Source: Gemmatimonadota bacterium
Lineage (GTDB): Bacteria; Latescibacterota; UBA2968
Length of the DNA stretch: 37,804 bases
Direction: 5' to 3'
Assembly: GCA_026706845.1 (NCBI GenBank)
Contig: JAPOXY010000267.1
Coordinates: 1-37,804, forward strand
Shown one piece after another: positions 15,190 to 22,616 of the stretch (position 1 is its first letter; every line of letters starts with the position of its first letter). The notes below the pieces were generated by a model that worked only from the letters and a program-made list of their open reading frames with translations, had not been told where the DNA came from and made no database searches. The position numbers and the translations under genes are program-made.

Positions 15190-15207
15190 CTTTGGGAAAT
15201 ATGTATC

Positions 15208-15981
15208 ATGTCCAATTTAACCGAACCTATCCTCAACGAAGTCGAAGTCGATTATTTCCGGCGCCACGGGTATATTGTGCGCACCGATCTACTCACCGAT
15301 GAAGAGCGCGACGAATTTATCGCCCTATTCGACCGCGACCGCGAGCAATTTGTGTTTCGCTGGCATCCCTATGGCTACCACCAGCAGACCAATTACGACG
15401 CGCTCGTCACCACGCCCGAATTTGACCGCGTGATTCGTCACCCAAAAATTCTCGCTGCAATCGAACAACTCATGGGGGGACCGGTTTGCTTTGGCGAAAT
15501 TGGCGCGCGTTACATGCCTCCTTACGACGGCGAACTGCACCGCAGTTGGCACCGCGACCGCCCCCACTGGGACGAGCATCCATTCCGAATGGACTATATC
15601 CAGCTCATGCTCTATCTCACGGATGTGGGCGCAGACACCCACTGCTTCTCACTCTCGCCCGAATCGGTTTACGAACCCACGCTCGAAGATAACAAGGCGC
15701 AACTCAAACGCGGCGGCATCGCCGATATTCACGGTCCGGCAGGCACGGTCTGTCTCTTCAATGTCGCGGCACTACACACAGCCACCACGCGACCGACGAA
15801 ATGCGACCGCAAAACCCTGCAAATCTACTACGGACACCGCGACCGCAAATACCTGGCCAACGACTCCGTCATCCCGCCCATCTTCTGGCGCGACCACGAA
15901 GACCCCGAAGTGCGCGCCTTTTACGGCAACCTCAACGAAGTCTCCAATATTTACAACAAAGCATTCGGAATACAGCCCTGA
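15208..15981 (+). CDS. PhyH-family Fe(II)/2-oxoglutarate dioxygenase
   Basis: A 257-residue phytanoyl-CoA dioxygenase-like enzyme that would hydroxylate a small molecule using iron, oxygen and 2-oxoglutarate. The metal-binding HxD is His115-Asp117 (SWHRDRPHW) and the distal histidine is probably His190 (NVAALHTAT), with Arg201 placed to bind 2-oxoglutarate. The N-terminus (VDYFRRHGYIVRTDLLTDEE) is typical of PhyH. ATG 15208 has a weak ribosome site (GGGAAA). It is 18 bp after glycerate kinase and 22 bp before the DUF6785 protein. PhyH enzymes are abundant in Poribacteria-like genomes with unknown substrates; the phytanoyl-CoA reaction should not be assumed here. Confidence 0.85.
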   Translation: MSNLTEPILNEVEVDYFRRHGYIVRTDLLTDEERDEFIALFDRDREQFVFRWHPYGYHQQTNYDALVTTPEFDRVIRHPKILAAIEQLMGGPVCFGEIGARYMPPYDGELHRSWHRDRPHWDEHPFRMDYIQLMLYLTDVGADTHCFSLSPESVYEPTLEDNKAQLKRGGIADIHGPAGTVCLFNVAALHTATTRPTKCDRKTLQIYYGHRDRKYLANDSVIPPIFWRDHEDPEVRAFYGNLNEVSNIYNKAFGIQP

Positions 15982-16003
15982 CCTTCCGAATTCCCGACTG
16001 ACC

Positions 16004-17992
16004 ATGGCTGCAACATCTCCCCAACAAGAACGCATTCCCTCGCGCATCACGGGTCGCTCCGTGTTCTTTGGCGCACTCACCGCCATTGCCCTCAACGTGT
16101 ACACCGACCACGCCGGGCTGGTGATGGGATCGTCATCCCTGGTCAAATCGCAATACCCCATGGCCATGTTGTTGCCCTTTGTACTCTGGTTATTTGCCAA
16201 TATCGGTCTCAAAACCTTCTGGCCCAAAGCGGCCCTTTCGGGCACCGAACTGCTGGTCATCTACAGCATGTCCTGGATCGCGGGCGTTATTCCCCTCGAA
16301 GGTTGGGCAGCTTATTGGACGAGCACAATGGCCGTGCCCACCTATTATGCGTCACCTGAAAATCGCTGGACCGAAATTATCTTTGACATCTTGCCCTGGT
16401 GGACCCTGCCAGACATATCGCCTGCGGTCATTCGCCCTTTCTACGATGGATTGCCTTCCTACGGTTCCATTCCCTGGGTGGGCTGGTTGCAACCCCTATT
16501 CTGGTGGACCGCCATCTCATTGGCCGTTTTTACAGCGGGATTATGCCTGTGTATTCTCTTCCAGCGCCAGTGGGAAGACCACGAGCGGCTTGCCTTTCCG
16601 CTCGCGCAATTTGCCGTAGAACTCACATCTGGTTTTGATCATCCCGGACGCGTCCCCGGCATATTTCGCAACAAAATTTTCTGGGCGGGTTTTTTCACTG
16701 TTTTTGGCGTCTTCGCGTGGAATATTCTCGGTTATTTTGCCACGGGCTTGCCGCGCATCACCGTTTATGCCGGATACCTGAGCAAACAAATCGACCTCGC
16801 CCGCGACTTTCCACCCATTTATCTTCGCATCTTGCCTCCGGTAGTCGGCCTCACCTACTTCTGCAATCTCGACATCCTCTTCAGTTTTTGGGTTCTGCGC
16901 CTCGTCGCCATAGTCAAACTCGGCATTATGGACCGCACGGGTTTCACCCTGGGCCTGGCTAACCAGCAGGCAAAATCATCCGAAATCATCAATCTCGAAA
17001 GCCACGGCGCCCTTGTTTTATTGGCGCTCTGGTCTATTTGGGCCGCTCGGGGGCACCTGTCTCGCGTCTGGCAAGCTGTTGTAGAAGGCAGACAGTCTGT
17101 TCATAACGACGGCATTATATCCTACCGCATAGCGTTTATCGGCTTTGTTCTGGCAACTGTCTTCATCATCGGCTGGATGAGTGCAATGGGCATGTCCATA
17201 CCCATTGCACTCTTGCAAACCGCGCTACTCTACACGGCATATCTCACCGTCGCCAAATTCACAGCTGCCAGTGGTTTTCCCCATCTCCTACCCGTATATG
17301 CTAAGGGCGGCGGCATGGTATATACCTTTGCCGGCACTGCCAACTTGACCCCTTCGGACTTTGTGGGTACTGAATTTGTCAACTCCAGCGCCTTCTTTGG
17401 CAACGCTCGCATTCCCGCATGGCCCGCGCTACCCCACCACCTGAAATTGCACGGCGCAACGCCAAACGCCCGTATCGCCCGTATCGCCGCGCTCGCCTTC
17501 ACCGCGGGCTTGCTCGCATCCTTCATCTTTATTATCTATCTGGCATACGCCCACGGGGGGCAAAATCTGCACACAGCCCCATTTTCCGGCCGCTCAAACT
17601 CGGCTTCGGTCCGCCTCTACAGCAACATGACCAACCACATTCTCAACGAACAAAAAACCGTTTTTGATCCATATAAAATGGCCGTATGGTTCATTGGCAT
17701 CTTTGAAGCGCTCGTGCTCATTGGCTTGCGGAGCCGCCTGCCCTGGTGGCCCCTGCACCCGATTGGCCTTGCCTTTCAAAATACCTCTGGTCCAAGAATC
17801 TACAGCTTCTCCATTTTTCTTACCTGGGCGGCCAAATCACTTTTCCTGCGTATCGGTGGCATTGCCCTGTACCGCCGCGCAGCACCTTATTTTATTGGCC
17901 TGCCAGTGGGCTATGTCACAGGCGTCATCGTTTCGTCTATTGTCGATCTCATCTGGTTCCCAACAGGTGGGCACTGGACACATGGATGGTAG
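16004..17992 (+). CDS. DUF6785-type multi-pass membrane protein, probable transporter
   Basis: A 662-residue protein with a dozen or more hydrophobic segments. I recognise it as the DUF6785/DUF6784 type, related to oligopeptide transporters and common in Planctomycetes, Armatimonadota and Poribacteria. Indicators are RSVFFGALTAIALNVYTDHAGLVMGSSSLVKSQYPM, SMSWIAGVIPLEGWAAYW, FQRQWEDHERLAFPLAQFAVEL, and a C-terminal WWPLHPIGLAF with GLPVGYVTGVIVSSIVDLIW. An in-frame extension upstream to 15491 lies inside the dioxygenase and is not used; ATG 16004 opens the family homology. It probably imports the operon substrate, but no DUF6785 substrate is known to me. Confidence 0.8.
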   Translation: MAATSPQQERIPSRITGRSVFFGALTAIALNVYTDHAGLVMGSSSLVKSQYPMAMLLPFVLWLFANIGLKTFWPKAALSGTELLVIYSMSWIAGVIPLEGWAAYWTSTMAVPTYYASPENRWTEIIFDILPWWTLPDISPAVIRPFYDGLPSYGSIPWVGWLQPLFWWTAISLAVFTAGLCLCILFQRQWEDHERLAFPLAQFAVELTSGFDHPGRVPGIFRNKIFWAGFFTVFGVFAWNILGYFATGLPRITVYAGYLSKQIDLARDFPPIYLRILPPVVGLTYFCNLDILFSFWVLRLVAIVKLGIMDRTGFTLGLANQQAKSSEIINLESHGALVLLALWSIWAARGHLSRVWQAVVEGRQSVHNDGIISYRIAFIGFVLATVFIIGWMSAMGMSIPIALLQTALLYTAYLTVAKFTAASGFPHLLPVYAKGGGMVYTFAGTANLTPSDFVGTEFVNSSAFFGNARIPAWPALPHHLKLHGATPNARIARIAALAFTAGLLASFIFIIYLAYAHGGQNLHTAPFSGRSNSASVRLYSNMTNHILNEQKTVFDPYKMAVWFIGIFEALVLIGLRSRLPWWPLHPIGLAFQNTSGPRIYSFSIFLTWAAKSLFLRIGGIALYRRAAPYFIGLPVGYVTGVIVSSIVDLIWFPTGGHWTHGW

Positions 17993-18020
17993 GCCTGGGA
18001 TTACTACAGAAAGGTTTCTC

Positions 18021-18740
18021 ATGTCCGAACAAAAACACATTCTCATCACAGGTGGTGCGGGCTTTGTCGCCGGCATGTTGCGCCAGCACTGGGGCGCGAC
18101 CTATCGCCTTCGGCTTGCAGATGTGAACCCGGTTAAAAATCTTGCAGATCACGAAGAATTTGTCCAAATGGATATTACCAATCTCGACGAATTTCAAGCT
18201 GCTTGTCGAGGCATTCATACTGTAATACACCTCGCAGCCGATCGCAGTCCACGTGCCGACTTTTACGAAACCTTGCTCGACCTCAATATCATTGGCGCAT
18301 ACAACGCCTTTCACGCTGCACACCTGTGTGGTTGCAAGCGCATTGTTTTTGCCAGTTCGGTCAATGCTGTGTTGGGCTACCCGGGCGATTCCCCCATCGA
18401 ATGGGATGTGCCCGTATTTCCCACCAATGTCTATGGCGCCACCAAATGCTGGGGTGAAGCTCTTGCGCGGGTATATTCCGAAACCCACGGACTATCCTGC
18501 ATCTGTGTGCGCCTGGGCGGCCCGAGATGGAATGCCGATGAAATTTACGATCCAGACAAACCCCATGTGCTCATCAGCCCCAGAGATACCGCACAACTGT
18601 TTCAAAAATGCGTGGAAGCAGATACCGACTTTGCCATTGTACATGGCGTATCTGATCACAAAAAATCCTATCTCGGAATTGATAGTACCAGGGAAGTATT
18701 GGGCTACGCCCCACAAGACGGCACAGCGAAAAGGCCGTAA
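18021..18740 (+). CDS. NAD-dependent epimerase/dehydratase, uronate-dehydrogenase-like
   Basis: A 239-residue extended short-chain dehydrogenase. The Rossmann motif is GGAGFVAG (Gly11, Gly14, Gly18), with acidic Asp34 after the second strand favouring NAD. The catalytic set is Ser112/Ser113, Tyr138 and Lys142 (FASSVNAV; NVYGATK). The segments HLAADRSPRADFYETLLDLNIIGAYNAFHAA and RLGGPRW are close to uronate dehydrogenases, which oxidise hexuronates to aldarate lactones; a sugar or polyol oxidation is a reasonable guess. The short C-terminus supports a dehydrogenase rather than a nucleotide-sugar epimerase. ATG 18021 is preceded by AAAGG (18010-18014); the longer frame from 17664 lies inside the transporter. 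Confidence 0.78.
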   Translation: MSEQKHILITGGAGFVAGMLRQHWGATYRLRLADVNPVKNLADHEEFVQMDITNLDEFQAACRGIHTVIHLAADRSPRADFYETLLDLNIIGAYNAFHAAHLCGCKRIVFASSVNAVLGYPGDSPIEWDVPVFPTNVYGATKCWGEALARVYSETHGLSCICVRLGGPRWNADEIYDPDKPHVLISPRDTAQLFQKCVEADTDFAIVHGVSDHKKSYLGIDSTREVLGYAPQDGTAKRP

Positions 18741-18755
18741 ACAGAAAGGATGCCC

Positions 18756-19208
18756 ATGGGAAAGGGAAAATTTTCATCGACAAAAACCTATCACGATCTG
18801 CCCTGTGCGCATCGTCAAGGGTACCATGACGGTCACTGTCGCTTTATTCACGGATACAACCGCGAGATAACGTTTTATTTCACCTGCAACGAACTCGACG
18901 AAAATCACTTTGTCGTCGATTTTAGCAAGCTCAAGAAACTCAAAGCATGGTTAGAGCACATGTTTGACCACACGATGCTCATCAACAAAAGTGATCCCGA
19001 ACGCAAATTTTTTGAAGAAATGCACCGCCGTGGCCTAATCGACCTGCGAATTATGCCCAATGTTGGCATGGAAGCGTCATCAAAATTTGTCTTTGATTAT
19101 GCCGACAAACTCGTGCGCGACATGACCCACAACCGATGCTGGGTCTATAAAGTTGAAACCCGTGAAAACATGAAAAACTCGGGCATATACGAACTCGTGG
19201 ATAGCTGA
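18756..19208 (+). CDS. queD: divergent QueD-like 6-carboxytetrahydropterin synthase family protein
   Basis: A 150-residue member of the PTPS/QueD fold. It has CRFIHGYNREI (Cys28, His32), VVDFSKLKKLKAWL, FDHTMLI (Asp71-His72) and KVETRENMKNSGIYEL at the C-terminus. In canonical QueD the zinc is held by three histidines, including both of an HGH motif; here the second is Tyr34 (HGY). I know a bacterial subgroup with the same HGY wording, so this is not a random mutation, but the zinc site must differ and activity on dihydroneopterin triphosphate is uncertain. Start: ATG 18756, six bases after AGAAAGG; ATG 18750 lies too close to that site. It is the last gene of the run and other queuosine genes are absent. 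Confidence 0.72.
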   Translation: MGKGKFSSTKTYHDLPCAHRQGYHDGHCRFIHGYNREITFYFTCNELDENHFVVDFSKLKKLKAWLEHMFDHTMLINKSDPERKFFEEMHRRGLIDLRIMPNVGMEASSKFVFDYADKLVRDMTHNRCWVYKVETRENMKNSGIYELVDS

Positions 19209-19269
19209 TCTATACACCTGAATGGCGTTTTTTGCCCTACTGCACAAAATACTGCACATATTTTTTCTT

Positions 19270-19318
19270 ATAACACAATAAATTGTTAATAAACAAATAT
19301 TTATTGTGTTATTTTTTT
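19270..19318 (+). terminator. AT-rich hairpin and T-run after the QueD-like gene
   Basis: A perfect 14-bp stem (19270-19283 with 19299-19312; core AACACAATAAA / TTTATTGTGTT) with a 15-base loop, followed by a run of seven T. It probably terminates the 11472-19208 transcript. Because it lies 8 bp before the -35 of the sigma-factor promoter, it may also be a protein-binding site. Confidence 0.6.
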
Positions 19319-19319
19319 C

Positions 19320-19348
19320 TTGACTTATGAACAAATGTTCACTATATT
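19320..19348 (+). promoter_or_regulatory. strong sigma-70-type promoter of the sigma-factor gene
   Basis: TTGACT (19320-19325), 17 bases, TATATT (19343-19348), with transcription start near 19355 and a leader of about 83 bases to the ATG at 19438. A LexA-type site fills the spacer. Confidence 0.75.
19329..19340. promoter_or_regulatory. LexA-type operator (GAAC-N4-GTTC)
   Basis: GAACAAATGTTC is a perfect palindrome apart from its four central bases and matches the LexA box of Gram-positive and some other bacteria. It lies entirely between -35 and -10, where a bound repressor would block RNA polymerase. The match is observed; SOS control is inferred. Confidence 0.5.
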
Positions 19349-19437
19349 CTTGCTCAGCCACTACTGAGGCCATTTCACAGAAACAGACAGATGTTCCGCA
19401 CACGATATAGGACCTCAGAACACCATAAGGAGGAAAC

Positions 19438-20418
19438 ATGATTTCCGAAATGAACCAGCATCGCAGACAGGCTCTTCGCAAAGCTCCAGATCGCACCTCA
19501 CCCTATGTGGGCGATGAACCCTCTCTGGCCTATTACTACAAGGAGATCGAACGACATCCCCTGCTCACGCCAGACGAAGAAAGAGCACTGACAGAGCAAA
19601 TTGCTCTGGGCAATCTACCAGGTGCGAGTACTCGTACTCGGCGGGCAGGAGAGCACGCCCGCGAAAAGCTCATCACCAGCAACCTGCGCTTTGTCATTCA
19701 CGTTGCCAAAAATTTTAAGAATCAAGGGCTTCCCCTGGCCGATCTCATCAATGAAGGCAACATGGGACTTATGACCGCCGCTCGCAAATTCAAACCCGAA
19801 AAAGGTTACAAGTTCATCACTTACGCAGTCTGGTGGATCAGACAGAACATCCTCAAAGCCCTCGAAGTCCAAACCCGATCCATTCGAATTCCCGGCAATG
19901 TTGTCAACGACCTCAACAAATTGCGCAAAGTCGAAGCTGACCTGACTCAGCACCTCGACCGACAACCCGATGCCGACGAACTCGCCCGAGAAACCGATCT
20001 GCCCTTGAAAAAAGTCACGCACACCCTCGAATCGACTTATAACACCGTGTCGCTGGATACTCCAATGTGCGATGAAGCTACAAACTCCGCACCACGCGCT
20101 GTCACCCTGCAAGAAACCCTGTCGGACCCCCAAACATTGTCTCCCGAAGAAGCCTATATTCAAGACACAATGCACAATGATATACACAACGCGCTCAGTG
20201 CCTTGCCCGACCGCGACCGGCAAATTCTACATCTCTATTACGGTTTCAGCGACCCGGCGGAACGCTCCGAAGTCAGCAATTCAAAACCCGCGACCTATCA
20301 ACAAATAGGCGACAAACTGGGGGTAAGTAGAGAACGGGTGCGCCAACTCAAAGAGGAGGCACTCAATCGGCTGAGGCATCCTACCCACAGTAAACGACTT
20401 GCCACCTATTGTAGTTAA
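19438..20418 (+). CDS. RpoD-like (group 2) sigma factor
   Basis: A 326-residue sigma factor of the primary family without region 1.1. Region 1.2 is SLAYYYKEIERHPLLTPDEE (about 30-50). Region 2 spans about 75-145 and includes SNLRFVIHVAKNF, LADLINEGNMGLM and FITYAVWWIRQNILKAL, the -10 melting segment. Region 3 follows (IPGNVVNDLNKLRKVEADL). Region 4 (about 250-310) has LPDRDRQILHLYYGF and the GVSRERVRQLKEEALNRLRH helix-turn-helix. It is shorter than a housekeeping RpoD, so it is probably an alternative, stress-related sigma. ATG 19438 has an excellent AAGGAGG site. Its promoter carries a LexA-type box, suggesting induction by DNA damage. A terminator follows at 20471. Confidence 0.9.
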   Translation: MISEMNQHRRQALRKAPDRTSPYVGDEPSLAYYYKEIERHPLLTPDEERALTEQIALGNLPGASTRTRRAGEHAREKLITSNLRFVIHVAKNFKNQGLPLADLINEGNMGLMTAARKFKPEKGYKFITYAVWWIRQNILKALEVQTRSIRIPGNVVNDLNKLRKVEADLTQHLDRQPDADELARETDLPLKKVTHTLESTYNTVSLDTPMCDEATNSAPRAVTLQETLSDPQTLSPEEAYIQDTMHNDIHNALSALPDRDRQILHLYYGFSDPAERSEVSNSKPATYQQIGDKLGVSRERVRQLKEEALNRLRHPTHSKRLATYCS

Positions 20419-20470
20419 AGCGAAAAATTGTACACCGCGGGTTCCCTTAAAACACAGCCCTAACAAAACC

Positions 20471-20501
20471 AGAGCGTCGGCGCGATTTGCCGGCGCTCTT
20501 T
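20471..20501 (+). terminator. rho-independent terminator after the RpoD-like gene
   Basis: Eleven-base stem AGAGCGTCGGC (20471-20481) with GCCGGCGCTCT (20489-20499), one T-G wobble, 7-base loop, followed by a short T-rich tract interrupted by G. Confidence 0.65.
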
Positions 20502-20621
20502 GTGCTTCTACACCCTTGTATTTCTACTTGCGTTTAAAGCCGAAACCTTGCTATTTACAATATTCAAACGATCTTCTTGGAAAGTTGCACACCGCTTATT
20601 AGCTCACAATGAGAATCAACT

Positions 20622-21434
20622 ATGAAAATCCTCATCCTCTCTACACTCGGCGCGCTCATTCTGCTCGGTGTGGGTGTGTACATTATTTTTTATATTTCAG
20701 ATCGCGACAAAACTGAAGGCAAATCCTTCTTCCGCCTTGAAAATCGCTGGCTCTATGGCTTTTTGGGCTACGCATCTGTCATAGTTATCACTTTTCTGAT
20801 ACTGATTTTGCAAACCTCGCTCACGCGCCAGGAGAAAACCCTTGAAAATACCCAAGCGCGGTTTCAGCAAGAACTCACGGCTTTTCGCGAGCGACTCGGC
20901 GACCAAACCGACCGTCTCATGTCCCAAATCAATGAAAAAGCGGAACTCACTGGATCAGAAGTCGAGGTGCGCGGCAAACTATCCAACGAAATCGACCATC
21001 ACCAACGCACCCGTAAAGAGCTTGCCGCTACACGCGAACAATTGCGCCTCACACAAAGCGACTTAAATCGGGAAACGCTCTCACACCGCGCCTATCTCGA
21101 CAGCCTCAACACCGAAAGATCGATTCACGCAAAAACCCAAAATCGGCTTAAGCGCGAGGAAGCACAACACACCAAAAACCGCGAGACATTGCGAAACACC
21201 CAACAAAAACTCGACCGCGCCAACGAGCGACTGAACGTACAAAATCGCCAGATTAAAGCACTGAGAAGCGATCTCAAACGCGCACAGGACAACGCCGACA
21301 ACGCACGCCAGATAGCCAGTCGCCTCTTACAACAATCCGGTGACCATCAGCGGGCACTCCTGATCCTTCAAGCCACCGTCGATTCTCTCTTTCTAAAAGA
21401 ATTTAAACGCCCCCGAGTTCCTTCAGAAAAATAG
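20622..21434 (+). CDS. membrane-anchored coiled-coil protein of unknown function
   Basis: A 270-residue protein that I do not recognise. Two hydrophobic helices near the start (about residues 3-25, ILILSTLGALILLGVGVYII, and 47-67, YGFLGYASVIVITFLILIL) are followed by a long charged region from about 70 to 245. That region has heptad-like spacing and repeated Arg-Glu-Leu content (QEKTLENTQARFQQELTAF; ERLNVQNRQIKALRSDLKRA), so a coiled coil is likely. With both helices crossing, the rod would be on the same side as the N-terminus. It is 18 bp before the efflux adaptor and in line with it, so co-expression is likely; a structural partner of the pump is one possibility. The ATG at 20622 has no clear ribosome site. 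Confidence 0.6.
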   Translation: MKILILSTLGALILLGVGVYIIFYISDRDKTEGKSFFRLENRWLYGFLGYASVIVITFLILILQTSLTRQEKTLENTQARFQQELTAFRERLGDQTDRLMSQINEKAELTGSEVEVRGKLSNEIDHHQRTRKELAATREQLRLTQSDLNRETLSHRAYLDSLNTERSIHAKTQNRLKREEAQHTKNRETLRNTQQKLDRANERLNVQNRQIKALRSDLKRAQDNADNARQIASRLLQQSGDHQRALLILQATVDSLFLKEFKRPRVPSEK

Positions 21435-21452
21435 ACGAGGAGAAAATACATC

Positions 21453-22616
21453 GTGAAACTCAAAATCCTCCTTCCCATCATTGTCCTGATTATCGGTATG
21501 CTGGGAGCTTTTGCACTTGTCAAAAACCGGGAAATCGTCCAGCCCAAACCAACGGAAGTACCCCCACCGCTTGTGCGAGTTAAATCCGTTCATCCCACAG
21601 ACTTCCAACTCATTATTCCAGCGCAAGGCACGGTTGCCCCGCGCACGCAAACCACACTCGTTTCACAAGTGGCAGGCCAGATCATTGATGTATCGCCCGC
21701 ATTTGCCAACGGGGGATTTTTTGAAAAAGGCGATGTCCTGCTCACCATTGATCCGCGCGATTACGCAGTCGCTGTCGCACAGGCACAGGTTCAGGTTGCA
21801 CAGGCCAAATTGCGATTGGCACGCGAAGAAGAAGAAGCCGCAATTGCCCGTGACGAATGGAAACGCCTGGGCAATGGAGATCCAACCGATCTCGTCTTGC
21901 GCAAGCCACAAATTGACGAAGCCCGTGCGACCATTGCCGCAGCCGAAGGCGCATTGATGCGCGCCAACCTCAACCTCGAACGCACGCAAATCAGAGCACC
22001 ATATCCCGGACGCGTTCGCACCAAAAATGCCGATGTCGGACAATACGTCAACCCGGGTTCACCGCTCGGCCACATTTACGCGATTGACTATGCCGAAGTG
22101 CGCCTGCCCGTGCCCGATGAGCAACTCGCTTACCTGGACCTGCCGTTCTCCTTCCGCAATAATCCCCATGATAATTCAGGCCCCGATGTGCGCTTCCACG
22201 CCATATTTGCCGGACAGAAACACACCTATATGGGACGCATTGTGCGCGTTGAAGGCGAAATTGACACGCGCTCTGGCATGATCGCGCTCGTCGGGCGCGT
22301 GGATAATCCATACCGCCAGCGCGATAGCAACACGCCGCCATTCGCTGTGGGTATGTTTGTCACGGCAGAAATCCTGGGCCACCGCGCGGAAAACGTCGTG
22401 GTCATCCCGCGCGCTGCACTGCGCGAAAAAAATCGCATCCTCGTGGTCACGGGCAATCGCCTCTATTATCGAACCATCGACATCTTGCGCGCCGACGCAG
22501 AAAAAGTCGTTGTTAAAAGCGGTCTAAAATCGGGTGAGCAACTCTGCGTATCGTCGCTCGATACCGTCGTCGATGGCATGCGCGTGCGCACCGTGCGCAC
22601 TGGAGGTACACAATGA
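21453..22616 (+). CDS. RND efflux periplasmic adaptor (HlyD/AcrA family)
   Basis: A 387-residue adaptor that bridges the inner-membrane pump and the outer-membrane channel. The N-terminal membrane anchor (KILLPIIVLIIGMLGAFAL) is followed by a lipoyl half-motif (TTLVSQVAGQIIDVSPAFANGGFFEKGDVLLTIDP), an alpha-hairpin (about 100-170, Ala- and Glu-rich), the second lipoyl half (LERTQIRAPYPGRVRTKNADVGQYV), and beta-barrel plus membrane-proximal segments to the end. Start codon is GTG at 21453, ten bases after GAGGAG; no ATG fits. The stop overlaps the start of the pump gene by four bases (22613-22616). No outer-membrane TolC-type gene is present in the window. Confidence 0.9.
   Translation: MKLKILLPIIVLIIGMLGAFALVKNREIVQPKPTEVPPPLVRVKSVHPTDFQLIIPAQGTVAPRTQTTLVSQVAGQIIDVSPAFANGGFFEKGDVLLTIDPRDYAVAVAQAQVQVAQAKLRLAREEEEAAIARDEWKRLGNGDPTDLVLRKPQIDEARATIAAAEGALMRANLNLERTQIRAPYPGRVRTKNADVGQYVNPGSPLGHIYAIDYAEVRLPVPDEQLAYLDLPFSFRNNPHDNSGPDVRFHAIFAGQKHTYMGRIVRVEGEIDTRSGMIALVGRVDNPYRQRDSNTPPFAVGMFVTAEILGHRAENVVVIPRAALREKNRILVVTGNRLYYRTIDILRADAEKVVVKSGLKSGEQLCVSSLDTVVDGMRVRTVRTGGTQ

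Noticed and set aside
15491-16003. 171-codon upstream extension of the DUF6785 gene
   Set aside because: It lies entirely within the dioxygenase gene in another phase, is low-complexity Thr/Arg/Ser-rich and has no family similarity; homology starts at ATG 16004.
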